Position numbers and translations under genes: made by a program. Source: Microvirga aerilata (GTDB taxonomy: Bacteria > Pseudomonadota > Alphaproteobacteria > Rhizobiales > Beijerinckiaceae). Taken from it: 37,535 nucleotides of DNA. This document shows, piece by piece, positions 1 through 6,659 of this stretch. The notes under the pieces are model-generated. The model was not told the DNA's origin. It was given only the letters and a program-made list of their open reading frames with translations, and ran no database searches. Positions within the stretch are counted from its first letter, which is position 1, and the number at the start of each line of letters is the position of its first letter. The stretch lies in contig NZ_JAEQMY010000047.1 of NCBI RefSeq assembly GCF_016743775.1, positions 1 to 37,535 on the forward strand, read 5' to 3'.

Positions 1-2
1 GC

Positions 3-434
3 TCCAAGATGTTTGTTGCGGAGCGGCTCGGACAATCTCCGGCCATTGATCCTGCTCGGGTGAGCAGAGCGGTCGAGTTTACCCGCTTTCCGGCTTGCGG
101 CGAACTGAGCGAGCATCCCGATGACCGTGAGGGGCGGCTTGTCCAGGCTGCTGATCTCATTGGGCAACTCGGGGACCCGCTGTATGTGAAGAAGGCCAAT
201 GCCTTGTACTACGAGTTTGAGGAGATTGGATTGAACCACCAGCTCGGATACACCTCACCGGCTGATCTGGTGGAACGCTATCCTGACTTTTACTGGAACA
301 GCATCTCGCCTCATCTGAAAGAGGCCGTGGGCTACCTGAACATCACGACCTCCGGCCGTCAGTGGATCGCCAACCTCCACAGCCACATCTTCTGTGCAGA
401 GCACTCGTTTGCTCTGATGGGACCGCAGCGCTAA
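3..434 (+). CDS. HD-type metal-dependent phosphohydrolase, C-terminal part (5' end outside window)
   Basis: The reading frame is open to the left edge, so the true start probably lies upstream and this is the C-terminal portion. The translated part contains the segments AADLIGQLGDP and NALYYEFEEIG, followed by a Trp/Tyr/Phe-rich stretch and GRQWIANLHSHIF. I recognise this arrangement from HD-domain phosphohydrolase-like proteins common in Hyphomicrobiales; in those proteins the AAD aspartate belongs to the metal-binding HD core. The substrate is unknown. The first visible Met (position 9) has no evident ribosome-binding site, which also argues for a partial gene. The nearest downstream gene is on the opposite strand, so nothing can be said about an operon. 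The family call rests on recall of similar sequences, not on a search. Confidence 0.6.
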   Translation, partial: SKMFVAERLGQSPAIDPARVSRAVEFTRFPACGELSEHPDDREGRLVQAADLIGQLGDPLYVKKANALYYEFEEIGLNHQLGYTSPADLVERYPDFYWNSISPHLKEAVGYLNITTSGRQWIANLHSHIFCAEHSFALMGPQR

Positions 435-725
435 GCATCCTAATACTATCTTATTACAGCCGGGATTTTGCGTTGTCTTAGACACGGAGATGTCGCGCCA
501 TAACGCACGCAAGCGAGGCCCACCGTTGGGCCGATCAGCTGAGTCGAGCCGCGCCCGGGACTATTTGCAGGGACGGCTATCTCATAGCCACCTTTCCAGA
601 TCTCGGGCCAACCATCTTCCGCCTAAGAGACGAATTGTCCTACAGCGAAAAGGTAGCCGCCCAGGGCGGGCGTGGATGGGCCCTCCTCTTGCAGCTCTGC
701 TGTAAGCGCTCGCAGCGGGCGCGGT
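435..725. other. Intergenic stretch without a convincing gene
   Basis: Nothing certain is visible. A plus-strand frame is open from about 482 to 765 (it includes the segment FPDLGPTIFRLRDEL) but has no start codon with a ribosome-binding site and runs into the 3' end of the next minus-strand gene. It could be a gene remnant. Confidence 0.4.
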
Positions 726-947
726 TCATCGCCAGTCGCCTCCGTTGGAACAGGGATAGGTGAGCAGCGTACGACCATTGTCGTCCATCACGCGCACAGC
801 ATCGGTGCGGGTTGGCCAGTGTTTCATCCCGGCGCGGCCCCTGGCGAATGCCAAAGCCGCGGCACCGTCGATCGCTGCTATAGGCAGTGTTCGGATCACC
901 TCGGGAACACCACGTGGAAACCTCTTGAACTGGACGAGGAATGTCAT
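726..947 (-). CDS. Small conserved hypothetical protein (73 aa)
   Basis: A longer open frame exists (to 1118), but the ATG at 947 is preceded by a good GAGGAG ribosome-binding site eight bases upstream and begins a compact protein, MTFLVQFKRFPRGVPEVI..., so the shorter version is preferred. There is no signal peptide or membrane segment. The sequence has a basic N-terminus and an alanine-rich middle; it ends in a CSNGGDWR segment. I do not recognise a functional family; similar short proteins occur in Methylobacteriaceae. An AT-rich stretch (about 1050-1150) upstream probably carries its promoter, but no clear sigma-70 or EcfG motif could be assigned. Confidence 0.55.
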   Translation of the reverse strand: MTFLVQFKRFPRGVPEVIRTLPIAAIDGAAALAFARGRAGMKHWPTRTDAVRVMDDNGRTLLTYPCSNGGDWR

Positions 948-1195
948 GGCAGCCTCCTCAATGCAGAATCCCTCCAAGGAACGCCTCAGGCCGGGAGCAA
1001 ACCAAGCTATGATGCTTGGGCGGCAATGACTTAATCCTGTAGGCGGAAACTCGCATTGATCTATTGTAATAGATGGGAGCTTTTCTCCTGAAAAAATAAT
1101 ACAGGATAGAAATATCAAGCTTAAAAAATTCTTTATATGTGTTATGTTTAACTTCAGTGATACAAGATCTGACGTTCGTTATTCCAAGAAACATC

Positions 1196-1492
1196 ATGTG
1201 AACCACAGAGTGGCTGAAGCCTGGACTATTCGGCGCCGCTTGTGGCGCTGTCGCGCTTGCCGTCATCGGGTTTTCCTGGGGCGGTTGGGTCACCGGCGGC
1301 ATGGCTCGCACAATGGCCGCCGATTAATCGAAGCGGAATCCGCGGTTTGTCGAGCGTGTTGCTGCCATCTAGACCGCCTCGTCCTGGAACAGGGGCGACC
1401 TCGTCATGAAGAATGGATGGGCGACCATGCCGGGCAGCGTGGAAGGCAACAGCCAGGTTGCCAAAGATTGCGCCGACAAGATCGCCGCTTAG
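1196..1492 (+). pseudogene. Degraded small membrane protein gene with three in-frame stops
   Basis: One single frame from the ATG at 1196 to the TAG at 1490-1492 encodes recognisable protein, interrupted by TGA at 1199, TAA at 1325 and TAG at 1370. The pieces read WLKPGLFGAACGAVALAVIGF (a membrane segment), then GGWVTGGMARTMAAD, and after the stops SSWNRGDLVMKNGWATMPGS and VAKDCADKIAA. I know this pattern from a small conserved hypothetical membrane protein of Rhizobiales whose C-terminus reads like 'SWQRGxxxEKGGWATMPGS..PNS.VA..CAEKL'. Compared with it, about 15-20 codons around the PICV-type segment appear to be missing between the stops. The frame is unchanged throughout, so decay was by substitutions plus an in-frame deletion. 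It lies directly upstream of the intact gene at 1502, whose ribosome-binding site overlaps its final stop. Confidence 0.6.
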
Positions 1493-1501
1493 GAGGACCT
1501 C

Positions 1502-1753
1502 ATGCGCACGACCCGAGAGACACTGACCTTTGACCACCCGTTCTCACTGATGGCGGTGGACAAGGTACAACCTGCCGGCACATACGCTGTCGACATTGAC
1601 GAGGAACTGATTGAAGGGCTCTCGTTTCTCGCCTACCGGCGGGTTGCGACCACCATCTACCTACCACTCCATCAAGGAAGTCACGGCTCGGTACAGGCGG
1701 TCAGGGTCGATCCTCAAGAATTGGCGGCAGCCCTAGAGACGCCATCGGCCTGA
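1502..1753 (+). CDS. Small conserved hypothetical protein (83 aa)
   Basis: The ATG is preceded by a strong AGGAGG ribosome-binding site that overlaps the stop codon of the degraded gene upstream, so the two once formed a coupled pair. The protein begins MRTTRETLTFDHPFSL and has a recurring pattern of hydrophobic and acidic residues (VQPAGTYAVDIDEELI...LSFLAYRRVATTIYL) that suggests a small beta-rich fold. It has no signal peptide or transmembrane helix and is probably cytoplasmic. Similar 80-90 aa proteins are widespread in Rhizobiales, with no function that I know of. The reading frame is intact and ends normally. Confidence 0.65.
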   Translation: MRTTRETLTFDHPFSLMAVDKVQPAGTYAVDIDEELIEGLSFLAYRRVATTIYLPLHQGSHGSVQAVRVDPQELAAALETPSA

Positions 1754-1884
1754 GGGTGGCGATCAACCGCCTTTGCGGACGACGGCATCGTCAACTGCAA
1801 CGGAGGAGAAGGGCCCCTTCCACTGGTTCGGATGGAAAGCGAGTCGGAGGCAACGGGTGTCGATCTCCTTGCCTTGATGTCTCC

Positions 1885-1909
1885 GGAACGCAGGCTGCGG
1901 GCCAACGTT
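1885..1909 (+). promoter_or_regulatory. EcfG-type (general stress) promoter, exact match
   Basis: GGAAC at 1885-1889 and CGTT at 1906-1909 with a 16-base spacer, an exact match to the alphaproteobacterial EcfG consensus GGAAC-N16/17-CGTT. A start of transcription near 1916 would leave a leader of about 25 bases with the ribosome-binding site of the gene at 1940. Confidence 0.65.
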
Positions 1910-1939
1910 GATCCGCAGCCCACAGTCCCACGGAGGACC

Positions 1940-2227
1940 ATGATGCTCAACAGGCTCCGCACTTCTACGATCATGACGCTTGCTGCGGTGAACGAGGCTC
2001 TTGCTCAGACCACGCCACCTGCCGCGCCCGCTGCACCGGCGGCAACGGATGCAGGCGACACCCCTTGGCTGTGGATCATCATTGGGTTGGCGATCGTTGC
2101 CGGCATCGTCTGGTACTTCATGCGCGGACGATCACGGGCGACAACCGCCGGCACAACGAGCACCTCGGCCACACCTGGGACGTCCACGGGCAACCCCAAG
2201 GTGTTCGACAACGACACGCGCAAATAG
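1940..2227 (+). CDS. Small secreted/anchored single-pass membrane protein (95 aa), probable stress protein
   Basis: The frame is open further upstream, but the ATG at 1940 (or 1943) follows a CGGAGGA ribosome-binding site and lies just downstream of an exact EcfG promoter, so this start is chosen. Residues 1-24 resemble a signal peptide ending ALAQ, followed by an Ala/Pro-rich linker, one transmembrane helix (WLWIIIGLAIVAGIVWYFM, about residues 44-62) and a Thr/Ser/Gly-rich tail ending VFDNDTRK. The topology suggests a small protein exposed in the periplasm or held in the inner membrane. No enzymatic motif is present. Expression under general stress is inferred from the promoter only. Confidence 0.65.
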   Translation: MMLNRLRTSTIMTLAAVNEALAQTTPPAAPAAPAATDAGDTPWLWIIIGLAIVAGIVWYFMRGRSRATTAGTTSTSATPGTSTGNPKVFDNDTRK

Positions 2228-2533
2228 ACCGCGTTCCAGCGGGATTATGCCACCTAAAGTTGGGCCGCACAGGTCATGGCCGAGGCAGCCCGTCCTGGGT
2301 TGCTGCCCTTGTTGGCGCCTGGGGGGCGGGTCAGCGGGCTGATGATCTTGCCTCTCCGTGAGGGACGTTCGCTGGGTGCGACGCTGCCAGGCACCCCTCA
2401 GCTCCTGCCGCAGGCCCGGTCTCGGCCTTGCGAGGGTGCGCCAGATCAGCAGCGTGCAGGCCTTACCCACCCCAAGGACGATGGCCAGGCCGTAGATGAG
2501 GATCACGGGCGAAAAGCTCTCGTCCACACACAT
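2132..2533 (-). CDS. Doubtful small membrane protein, possibly with a decayed C-terminus
   Basis: The first 45 residues look protein-like: an acidic start MCVDESFSPV, one hydrophobic helix (ILIYGLAIVLGVG) and a basic stretch (LIWRTLARPRPGLRQEL). A GGGAGA element touches the ATG. From about residue 50 onward the sequence is low-quality (Arg/Gln/Pro-rich) and the frame overlaps the 3' end of the gene at 1940 on the opposite strand by about 95 bases. A short membrane protein whose original stop was lost by a frameshift would explain this. It may equally be a chance frame. Confidence 0.25.
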   Translation of the reverse strand: MCVDESFSPVILIYGLAIVLGVGKACTLLIWRTLARPRPGLRQELRGAWQRRTQRTSLTERQDHQPADPPPRRQQGQQPRTGCLGHDLCGPTLGGIIPLERGLFARVVVEHLGVARGRPRCGRGARCAGGCRP

Positions 2534-2558
2534 TCTCCCGATGCGGCGCCACTGCGAA

Positions 2559-2583
2559 GGAACATTGAAGAAGATGTGCGGTT
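2559..2583 (+). promoter_or_regulatory. EcfG-like promoter of candidate small RNA copy 1
   Basis: GGAAC at 2559-2563 and GGTT at 2580-2583 with a 16-base spacer, one mismatch from the EcfG -10 element CGTT. The same motif, spacing and mismatch occur ahead of the second copy at 13068-13092. Confidence 0.5.
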
Positions 2584-2589
2584 GAGTCC

Positions 2590-2673
2590 ATGCGGAGGCA
2601 ACCTCGCTTGTGCAAGCCCCTTGACCGGTCTCCGTGGACTTGGCCCCGTTCCGGAAACCGAACGGGGCTTTTT
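2590..2673 (+). ncRNA. Candidate stress-induced small RNA, copy 1, with intrinsic terminator
   Basis: About 84 bases between the EcfG-like promoter and a strong terminator. Visible structure: an outer stem of GTCCA (2586-2590) plus CGGAG (2593-2597) pairing with CTCCG (2630-2634) plus TGGAC (2635-2639); an inner hairpin GCTTG/CAAGC (2606-2617); then the terminator hairpin. The segment GCGGAGGCAACCT and the motif CTTGACC are shared with a second copy at about 13.1 kb. The layout (EcfG promoter, short structured RNA, terminator) recalls sigma-T-dependent GsrN of Caulobacter, but no homology is claimed. A short coding frame cannot be excluded because several differences between the copies fall in third codon positions upstream of the RNA body. 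Confidence 0.5.
2643..2673 (+). terminator. Rho-independent terminator of candidate small RNA copy 1
   Basis: Perfect 9-bp stem GCCCCGTTC (2643-2651) / GAACGGGGC (2660-2668) with an 8-base loop, followed directly by TTTTT (2669-2673). Confidence 0.85.
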
Positions 2674-2830
2674 GTCGATGTTCCGATGACGGCCCCTACG
2701 CGGGCAGCGTGGACGCGGCGAACAGGGGACTGCCTGGCACCTCAGCGCCGACATCCTCCCTTCGGTTCGGTGCCCGGGCGCTCAAGCCCTGCGGCACTGT
2801 CGGACTGATCCCGGGACGTGTGAGGGGGTC

Positions 2831-3025
2831 TTGGGTCTGCTAGGTGCGCTCGTGACGCGGGAAGCCTTTGGGCGCTACATCGTGCAGATGTCCGGCACCG
2901 CCTCGCGCATCTCCTTCGAGCGCCTGAACGAGGCGTGGAACGCCTGCCCCAACCTCCAGCAGCTGATACATCGGATCGCGCCTCTCGCGGCCGTGCGGGC
3001 GATTCGAATAGCCTCCATACGCTGA
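2831..3025 (+). pseudogene. Remnant of a Crp/Fnr-family transcription regulator (middle part)
   Basis: The frame encodes LGALVTREAFGRYIVQMSGT followed by ASRISFERLNEAWNACPNLQ and QLIHR. In Crp/Fnr regulators of Methylobacteriaceae this stretch sits at the end of the cNMP-binding beta roll and the start of the dimerisation helix (compare 'SFGRYLVQMSGTASRI.FDRLN..W..CP.LRQ'). Neither the N-terminal beta roll nor the C-terminal winged helix is found in any frame around it; after about residue 55 the sequence becomes unrelated and ends at a stop. Only about 50-60 codons of an original 230-250 remain. No ribosome-binding site precedes it. Confidence 0.5.
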
Positions 3026-3532
3026 TCTCCCAAACTTGCCCCTGATCGGTTCACGCGACGGCTTTGAGCTGTCTGGCTTAAGACAAGCGTATCCATGCAG
3101 CTGATCTCCCGATCGACCATCGTTAAGCGCGAATAACCCGACCTGCTGGCCCACATCCGCCTAAGCGCGTCCTCCGTCTCCTTCAATCTGCGCGGCACTG
3201 TCCGCTGCTAGGGAAGGTCGCTGTGCGGGACCTAGGCCGCCCGCGACATTGGCCACCGGCTTGACCTCAATCCCTACGATGTCGCGACAACCGGAAGCGT
3301 GAACCCGCCCAAGGCTAGGAAGGTGTCACGCCCTCGCTGATTGCCGCGAGCAGCACGTCGAGTTGGAGCGGTTCGGTATCGGCTTCGTCGGAGCTGACTG
3401 AGGGTGTCAGGGAGGCTCGCTGGTCATGACAGCCCTTCGAGCCAAGTCCCCGGTGGGCGTAACTCTCCTTAGCCATGGTCATTGCTGGACGCCGGCAGTA
3501 GTCAGATCCGGTCACCTGTCTGGAGCAATTCG
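3026..3532. other. Intergenic stretch with no recognisable gene
   Basis: Open frames here are short or compositionally unlike proteins, and none has a ribosome-binding site. The segment probably contains worn remains of the regulator gene to its left. No repeat, tRNA or terminator was found. Confidence 0.4.
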
Positions 3533-3874
3533 ATGCGCCTGCTGTCCGTCCTGTTGGTGTCCGTCGCGTTGTCAGCGTGCGTCTCGTCAGGCGAGCAGCA
3601 GGCCCAGCCCGTGCCGCCCGCGAACCTGGGGTCGACGCAATCAATGCCATCCGCCTCCCCGGCGCCAACATCCGCACCCACGTACACGAGACGCGTGACC
3701 TACCGCGACGGCAGGTACACCCTGCCCGACGGCACGACTGTGGCTGCGGAGGCGGGTGGCGGTTTCACGCTGGCAAACCGGGAGATCGTGCGGCCTGACG
3801 GGACGGGCGGGATCATCCTCCCGAACGGGGCACGGTGCGTCTCGGACGGCAACCGCGGCTATCTCTGTCCCTGA
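3533..3874 (+). CDS. Small outer-membrane-type lipoprotein, hypothetical (113 aa)
   Basis: The ATG at 3533 is preceded by GGAG at 3522-3525; upstream in-frame codons are not protein-like. The N-terminus MRLLSVLLVSVALSAC is a classic lipoprotein signal with the lipobox LSAC (residues 13-16, lipidated Cys16), so the mature protein is attached to a membrane on the periplasmic side. A Ser/Pro/Thr-rich linker (about residues 17-60) is followed by a compact C-terminal part with repeated Tyr/Gly/Asp turns: YRDGRYTLPDGTTV, then GGFTLANREIV and GARCVSDGNRGYLCP, with two Cys near the end that may form a disulfide. The near-repeats around 'DGxYTLPDGT' and 'DGTGGIILPNG' suggest a small beta-hairpin repeat. 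No function is known to me. Confidence 0.7.
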   Translation: MRLLSVLLVSVALSACVSSGEQQAQPVPPANLGSTQSMPSASPAPTSAPTYTRRVTYRDGRYTLPDGTTVAAEAGGGFTLANREIVRPDGTGGIILPNGARCVSDGNRGYLCP

Positions 3875-3935
3875 CCGTCCTTAAGCCCGCCCGTCCAGAA
3901 AGTCGGGGGATGGCGCCAACAACCACCGAGAGCGA

Positions 3936-4947
3936 TCAGAGCCAGCGGTTCTGCCGGAAGCGCCAGTAGAGCCAGCCGCACACGGACGCGATGATCGCCA
4001 GCACAACGGCATAGCCGTACTTCCAGTGCAGCTCAGGCATGTGCTCGAAGTTCATGCCGTAGATCCCGGCCACTGCCGTTGGCACCGCCAGGATGGCCGC
4101 CCAGGCGGCCAGTTTGCGGGTGATCTCGGTCTGCTGCGCCTGCCCAGTCATCAGGCTGGTCTCGAAGGCGAAGGCCAGCACTTCGCGCAAGGACTCGATC
4201 TCCTCCTGTACCCGGCGGATGTGGTCGGACACATCCCGGAAAAGCGGGTACAGTGAGGCATCGATGCTCGGCAGCCCCGGCTGCTCGAGACGGCGGCAGA
4301 CCTCCACCAGAGGGACTGCGGCATTGCGCAGGCGCAGCAGGTCGCGGCGGAGCTGATAAAGCCGTCCCACACCGGACTGCGTGTATGTCTCGGCCAAGAT
4401 GCCGTCCTCGATCTCCTCAACCTCCGTCTGGATCGCTTCGACCACGGGCATGTAGTTGTCGACGATGAAGTCGAGCAGGGCATAGAGAATGTAGTCCTCC
4501 CCGGCCGAGAGCGCGGATGGCGATGCCTCGCAGCGCTCGCGCACTGGACTGTAAGACGTCGAGGGGCCGTGGCGGACGGAGACCACGTAACCCTGCCCTA
4601 CGAACACATGGGTCTCACCGAACGCAATTCGGCCCTCCAGCATCTGGGCCGTGCGCGACCACGAACAAAGCCTCGCCGTACTGTTCGAGCTTTGGCCGCT
4701 GGTGGGCCTTGAGCGCATCCTCGATGGCGAGCTCATGCAGCCCGAACTCTGCCTGGAGGCGTCGCAGGACATCTAAGCTTGGCTCGTGCAGGCCGATCCA
4801 GACCACATGATCCGGCTTGCGCGACCACTCGCCGACGTCCTCAATCGGAACCTCGGCAATCTTCTGGCCATCGGCATACACTGCCGAGGCGATGATGCTT
4901 GGAGTGTCTTCCGGTTGAGCCAATACGAGCCTGCGGGATTTCGCCAT
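3936..4947 (-). pseudogene. corA: CorA-family magnesium/cobalt transporter gene with a frameshift
   Basis: Two overlapping frames together encode a complete CorA-type divalent cation channel. The first (4947 down to about 4655) gives the N-terminal cytoplasmic domain, starting MAKSRRLVLAQPEDTPSI and reaching KLEQYGEALFVVA. The second resumes with RTAQMLEGRIAFGETHVFVG and runs to the end, including the long alpha-helical stalk, the signature GMNFEHMPE before the last loop and two C-terminal membrane helices. The total of 1012 bases is two short of a whole number of codons for a 337-residue protein; restoring one CG dinucleotide near 4651-4658 joins the frames. CorA proteins are pentameric inner-membrane channels. 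As read the gene is broken, but one sequencing error could explain it. GGTAC-N17-CGTT just upstream is a weak EcfG-like match. Confidence 0.8.
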
Positions 4948-5294
4948 GAGCGGCTAACGCACGGCAGCCCCATCCGGTACCAGGGCCGGGAATGGCTGGA
5001 GCGGCCGGCTGTTCAAGCCATCGTCTCACACGTGATCTCCTGCTCCCGCCGGGTTCAGATCGCCGCTTTGTGCTGGCTCTGTGTTATCATGAAGAGCAGC
5101 ATGCCCACGGGGAAACACCGATAGTAGCTGGACTGCTGAACGAAAGACAATTACCAGCTCAACCTCCAACCTTTTCTCTTTTTCCTGACGAAAATCATTA
5201 TACTTCTACGCATAATTAAATAACTCTCTCCTTGATATAATCATATACTTACGATGGTCATGAGTGTATACTTTGGGCAGGTTAGGAGGACATC
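4948..5294. other. AT-rich intergenic region upstream of two micro-genes
   Basis: No gene seen. The right half (about 5140-5270) is much more AT-rich than its surroundings and contains TATAAT at 5236-5241, but without a matching -35 element at the usual distance. It probably holds the promoter of the micro-gene pair that starts at 5295. Confidence 0.4.
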
Positions 5295-5399
5295 ATGATT
5301 CAGAGAATCCGGTCCTACGGATCTTTCGAAAGCCAAGCCCTCTTTGTTGCAGCCCTGGCGTTTCTGTTTTGTGGGGCTGTAATCCTGGGGGTGATGTAA
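5295..5399 (+). CDS. Micro-gene A: 34-residue single-span membrane protein
   Basis: The ATG follows an excellent ribosome-binding site (AGGAGG, 5284-5289). The product starts MIQRIRSYGSFESQ and continues with one hydrophobic helix, ALFVAALAFLFCGAVILGVM, to its end, so it should be a small inner-membrane protein with a basic cytoplasmic N-terminus. Its stop codon TAA (5397-5399) shares its last base with the ATG of the next micro-gene, so the two are translationally coupled. The family is not known to me. The strong Shine-Dalgarno site, the clean membrane helix and the coupling make a chance frame unlikely. Confidence 0.6.
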   Translation: MIQRIRSYGSFESQALFVAALAFLFCGAVILGVM

Positions 5400-5482
5400 T
5401 GCTCTCCCAGGTGTTGATTGCATTCCTCCTGATGGCTGGGATTCTCGCCATCGGCACACTGGCGATCCGCTACCACTGGTGA
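5399..5482 (+). CDS. Micro-gene B: 27-residue single-span membrane protein, coupled to micro-gene A
   Basis: The start overlaps the stop of micro-gene A in a TAATG junction. The product reads MLSQVLIAFLLMAGILAIGT and ends LAIRYHW: almost the whole length is one transmembrane helix with a short basic/aromatic tail. There is no separate strong ribosome-binding site, so it is expected to be translated by re-initiation after gene A, giving comparable amounts of both proteins. The architecture resembles accessory subunits of membrane complexes or two-component micro-proteins, but no partner gene is adjacent: the next gene (5620) is a cyclase. Function unknown. Confidence 0.55.
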   Translation: MLSQVLIAFLLMAGILAIGTLAIRYHW

Positions 5483-5619
5483 GAGTGCCGATCTGGAAAC
5501 CGGGCCGGCGCAGCCTGGCCGCTGGAGGTGGGTCTCAGTACCGGCCAGCAAGCCCAGCAACCTGAGGGGCTCACCAGTATCGCGCGTCTGGGCAGGCTCA
5601 CAAAGGGCGGTGTCCGACC

Positions 5620-6468
5620 ATGAACAAACGCGCCTCAGTCATGCAACGCCGCCTCGCAGCCATCTTCTACGCTGATGTGGCCGGCTATGTGCGACTCATG
5701 AATGCCGATGAGGCTGGAACGTTGTGTTTGCACGATTCCTATCGCGCGATCATGGATCGCCAAATCACCCAATACAGGGGCCGGACTGCCAACACCGCAG
5801 GCGATAGCATCCTGGCCGAGTTCCCCAGCGTCATCGAGGCGGTCCAATGCGCGCTCGGCGTCCAGGAGAGGATTGCCGCGGCAAGTGAGGAAACGCCCGA
5901 GGAGCGGCGGGTGACGTTCCGGATCGGCGTCCATGTCGGAGAGGTCATGGTTCGGGACGGCGACATGTTCGGGTATGGCGTGAACATTGCGGCCCGCATG
6001 GAGAAGCTGGCACAGCCCGGGTTCGTGTGCCTGTCGGAAGCCGCTCACGCCTATGTGGCCAGGGTGTTGCCGCTGACCTTCGACGACCTCGGGGCGCAGC
6101 CGGGAAAAAGCCTCGGCACCCCCATACGGGCCTATCTCGTCCACCGCACCGATCATCCGCTCTCTCGGGCGCTGCCGCCAGTGCATCGCCGCAGCGAGTT
6201 CAACCTGGGGCGCCGCTTTCACGCGATCCTGAACCGCGCACTGCTGGAGGTGACGAGGCCAGAGGGGCTGATCGTGGTCGAGCCTGCGGTCTTTGCCTCC
6301 CTTCACGACGCCCCCAATATCGATGAGCGGCGTCTGTCCGAGCGGATCGGTGTTGACCTCGCGAGCACTCAACGGATGGTCCGGCACCTTGAGCTTCGAG
6401 GCTTCGTCAGCCGGACACAGGGAAGACGTGCTGGATTAGGGCGGCAGCCCCGGACCATAACCTTTTAG
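5620..6468 (+). CDS. Class III adenylate/guanylate cyclase fused to a MarR-like winged-helix domain (282 aa)
   Basis: Residues about 8-175 are a class III nucleotide cyclase domain. The first metal-binding Asp is in FYADVAGY (D19), the second in TAGDSILAEF (D62), and the transition-state Asn/Arg are in GYGVNIAARME (N122, R126). The Lys that usually contacts the purine is Asn (N58), as in a common Rhizobiales subfamily, so the exact product (cAMP or cGMP) is uncertain. Residues about 195-265 (RRFHAILNRALLEV ... NIDERRLSERIGVDLAST ... HLELRGFV) match the winged-helix core of MarR regulators, but the wing is cut short by a basic tail ending PRTITF. The protein is soluble; no membrane or TPR region is present. 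A fusion of a cyclase with a DNA-binding module suggests direct coupling of second-messenger synthesis and transcription, but this is inference. Confidence 0.8.
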   Translation: MNKRASVMQRRLAAIFYADVAGYVRLMNADEAGTLCLHDSYRAIMDRQITQYRGRTANTAGDSILAEFPSVIEAVQCALGVQERIAAASEETPEERRVTFRIGVHVGEVMVRDGDMFGYGVNIAARMEKLAQPGFVCLSEAAHAYVARVLPLTFDDLGAQPGKSLGTPIRAYLVHRTDHPLSRALPPVHRRSEFNLGRRFHAILNRALLEVTRPEGLIVVEPAVFASLHDAPNIDERRLSERIGVDLASTQRMVRHLELRGFVSRTQGRRAGLGRQPRTITF

Positions 6469-6659
6469 CGGATACTCCGTATTGCTCAGGTTGTACAACG
6501 GATGTGTTCCTTCTCTCCGTATCTCCTGACCAACGTCAACAGCTCGCGCCTGTTCCTGCCTGCTATGCCCTTTCAGTCACCTTGAAGCCCATGGAGCCTC
6601 GACCGGGTCTCCTACCAGTCCCTCGAACCTGACCACCACCTGTTGGGGAGATGAGGACA

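Noticed and set aside
2503..2754. Minus-strand frame sharing LNRTSSSMF with the frame at 12859-13377
   Set aside because: The similarity is the reverse strand of the duplicated small RNA promoter region; neither frame has a ribosome-binding site or protein-like composition.
5236..5241. TATAAT ahead of the micro-gene pair as a sigma-70 promoter
   Set aside because: No -35 element at the right distance; kept only as a note in the intergenic entry.
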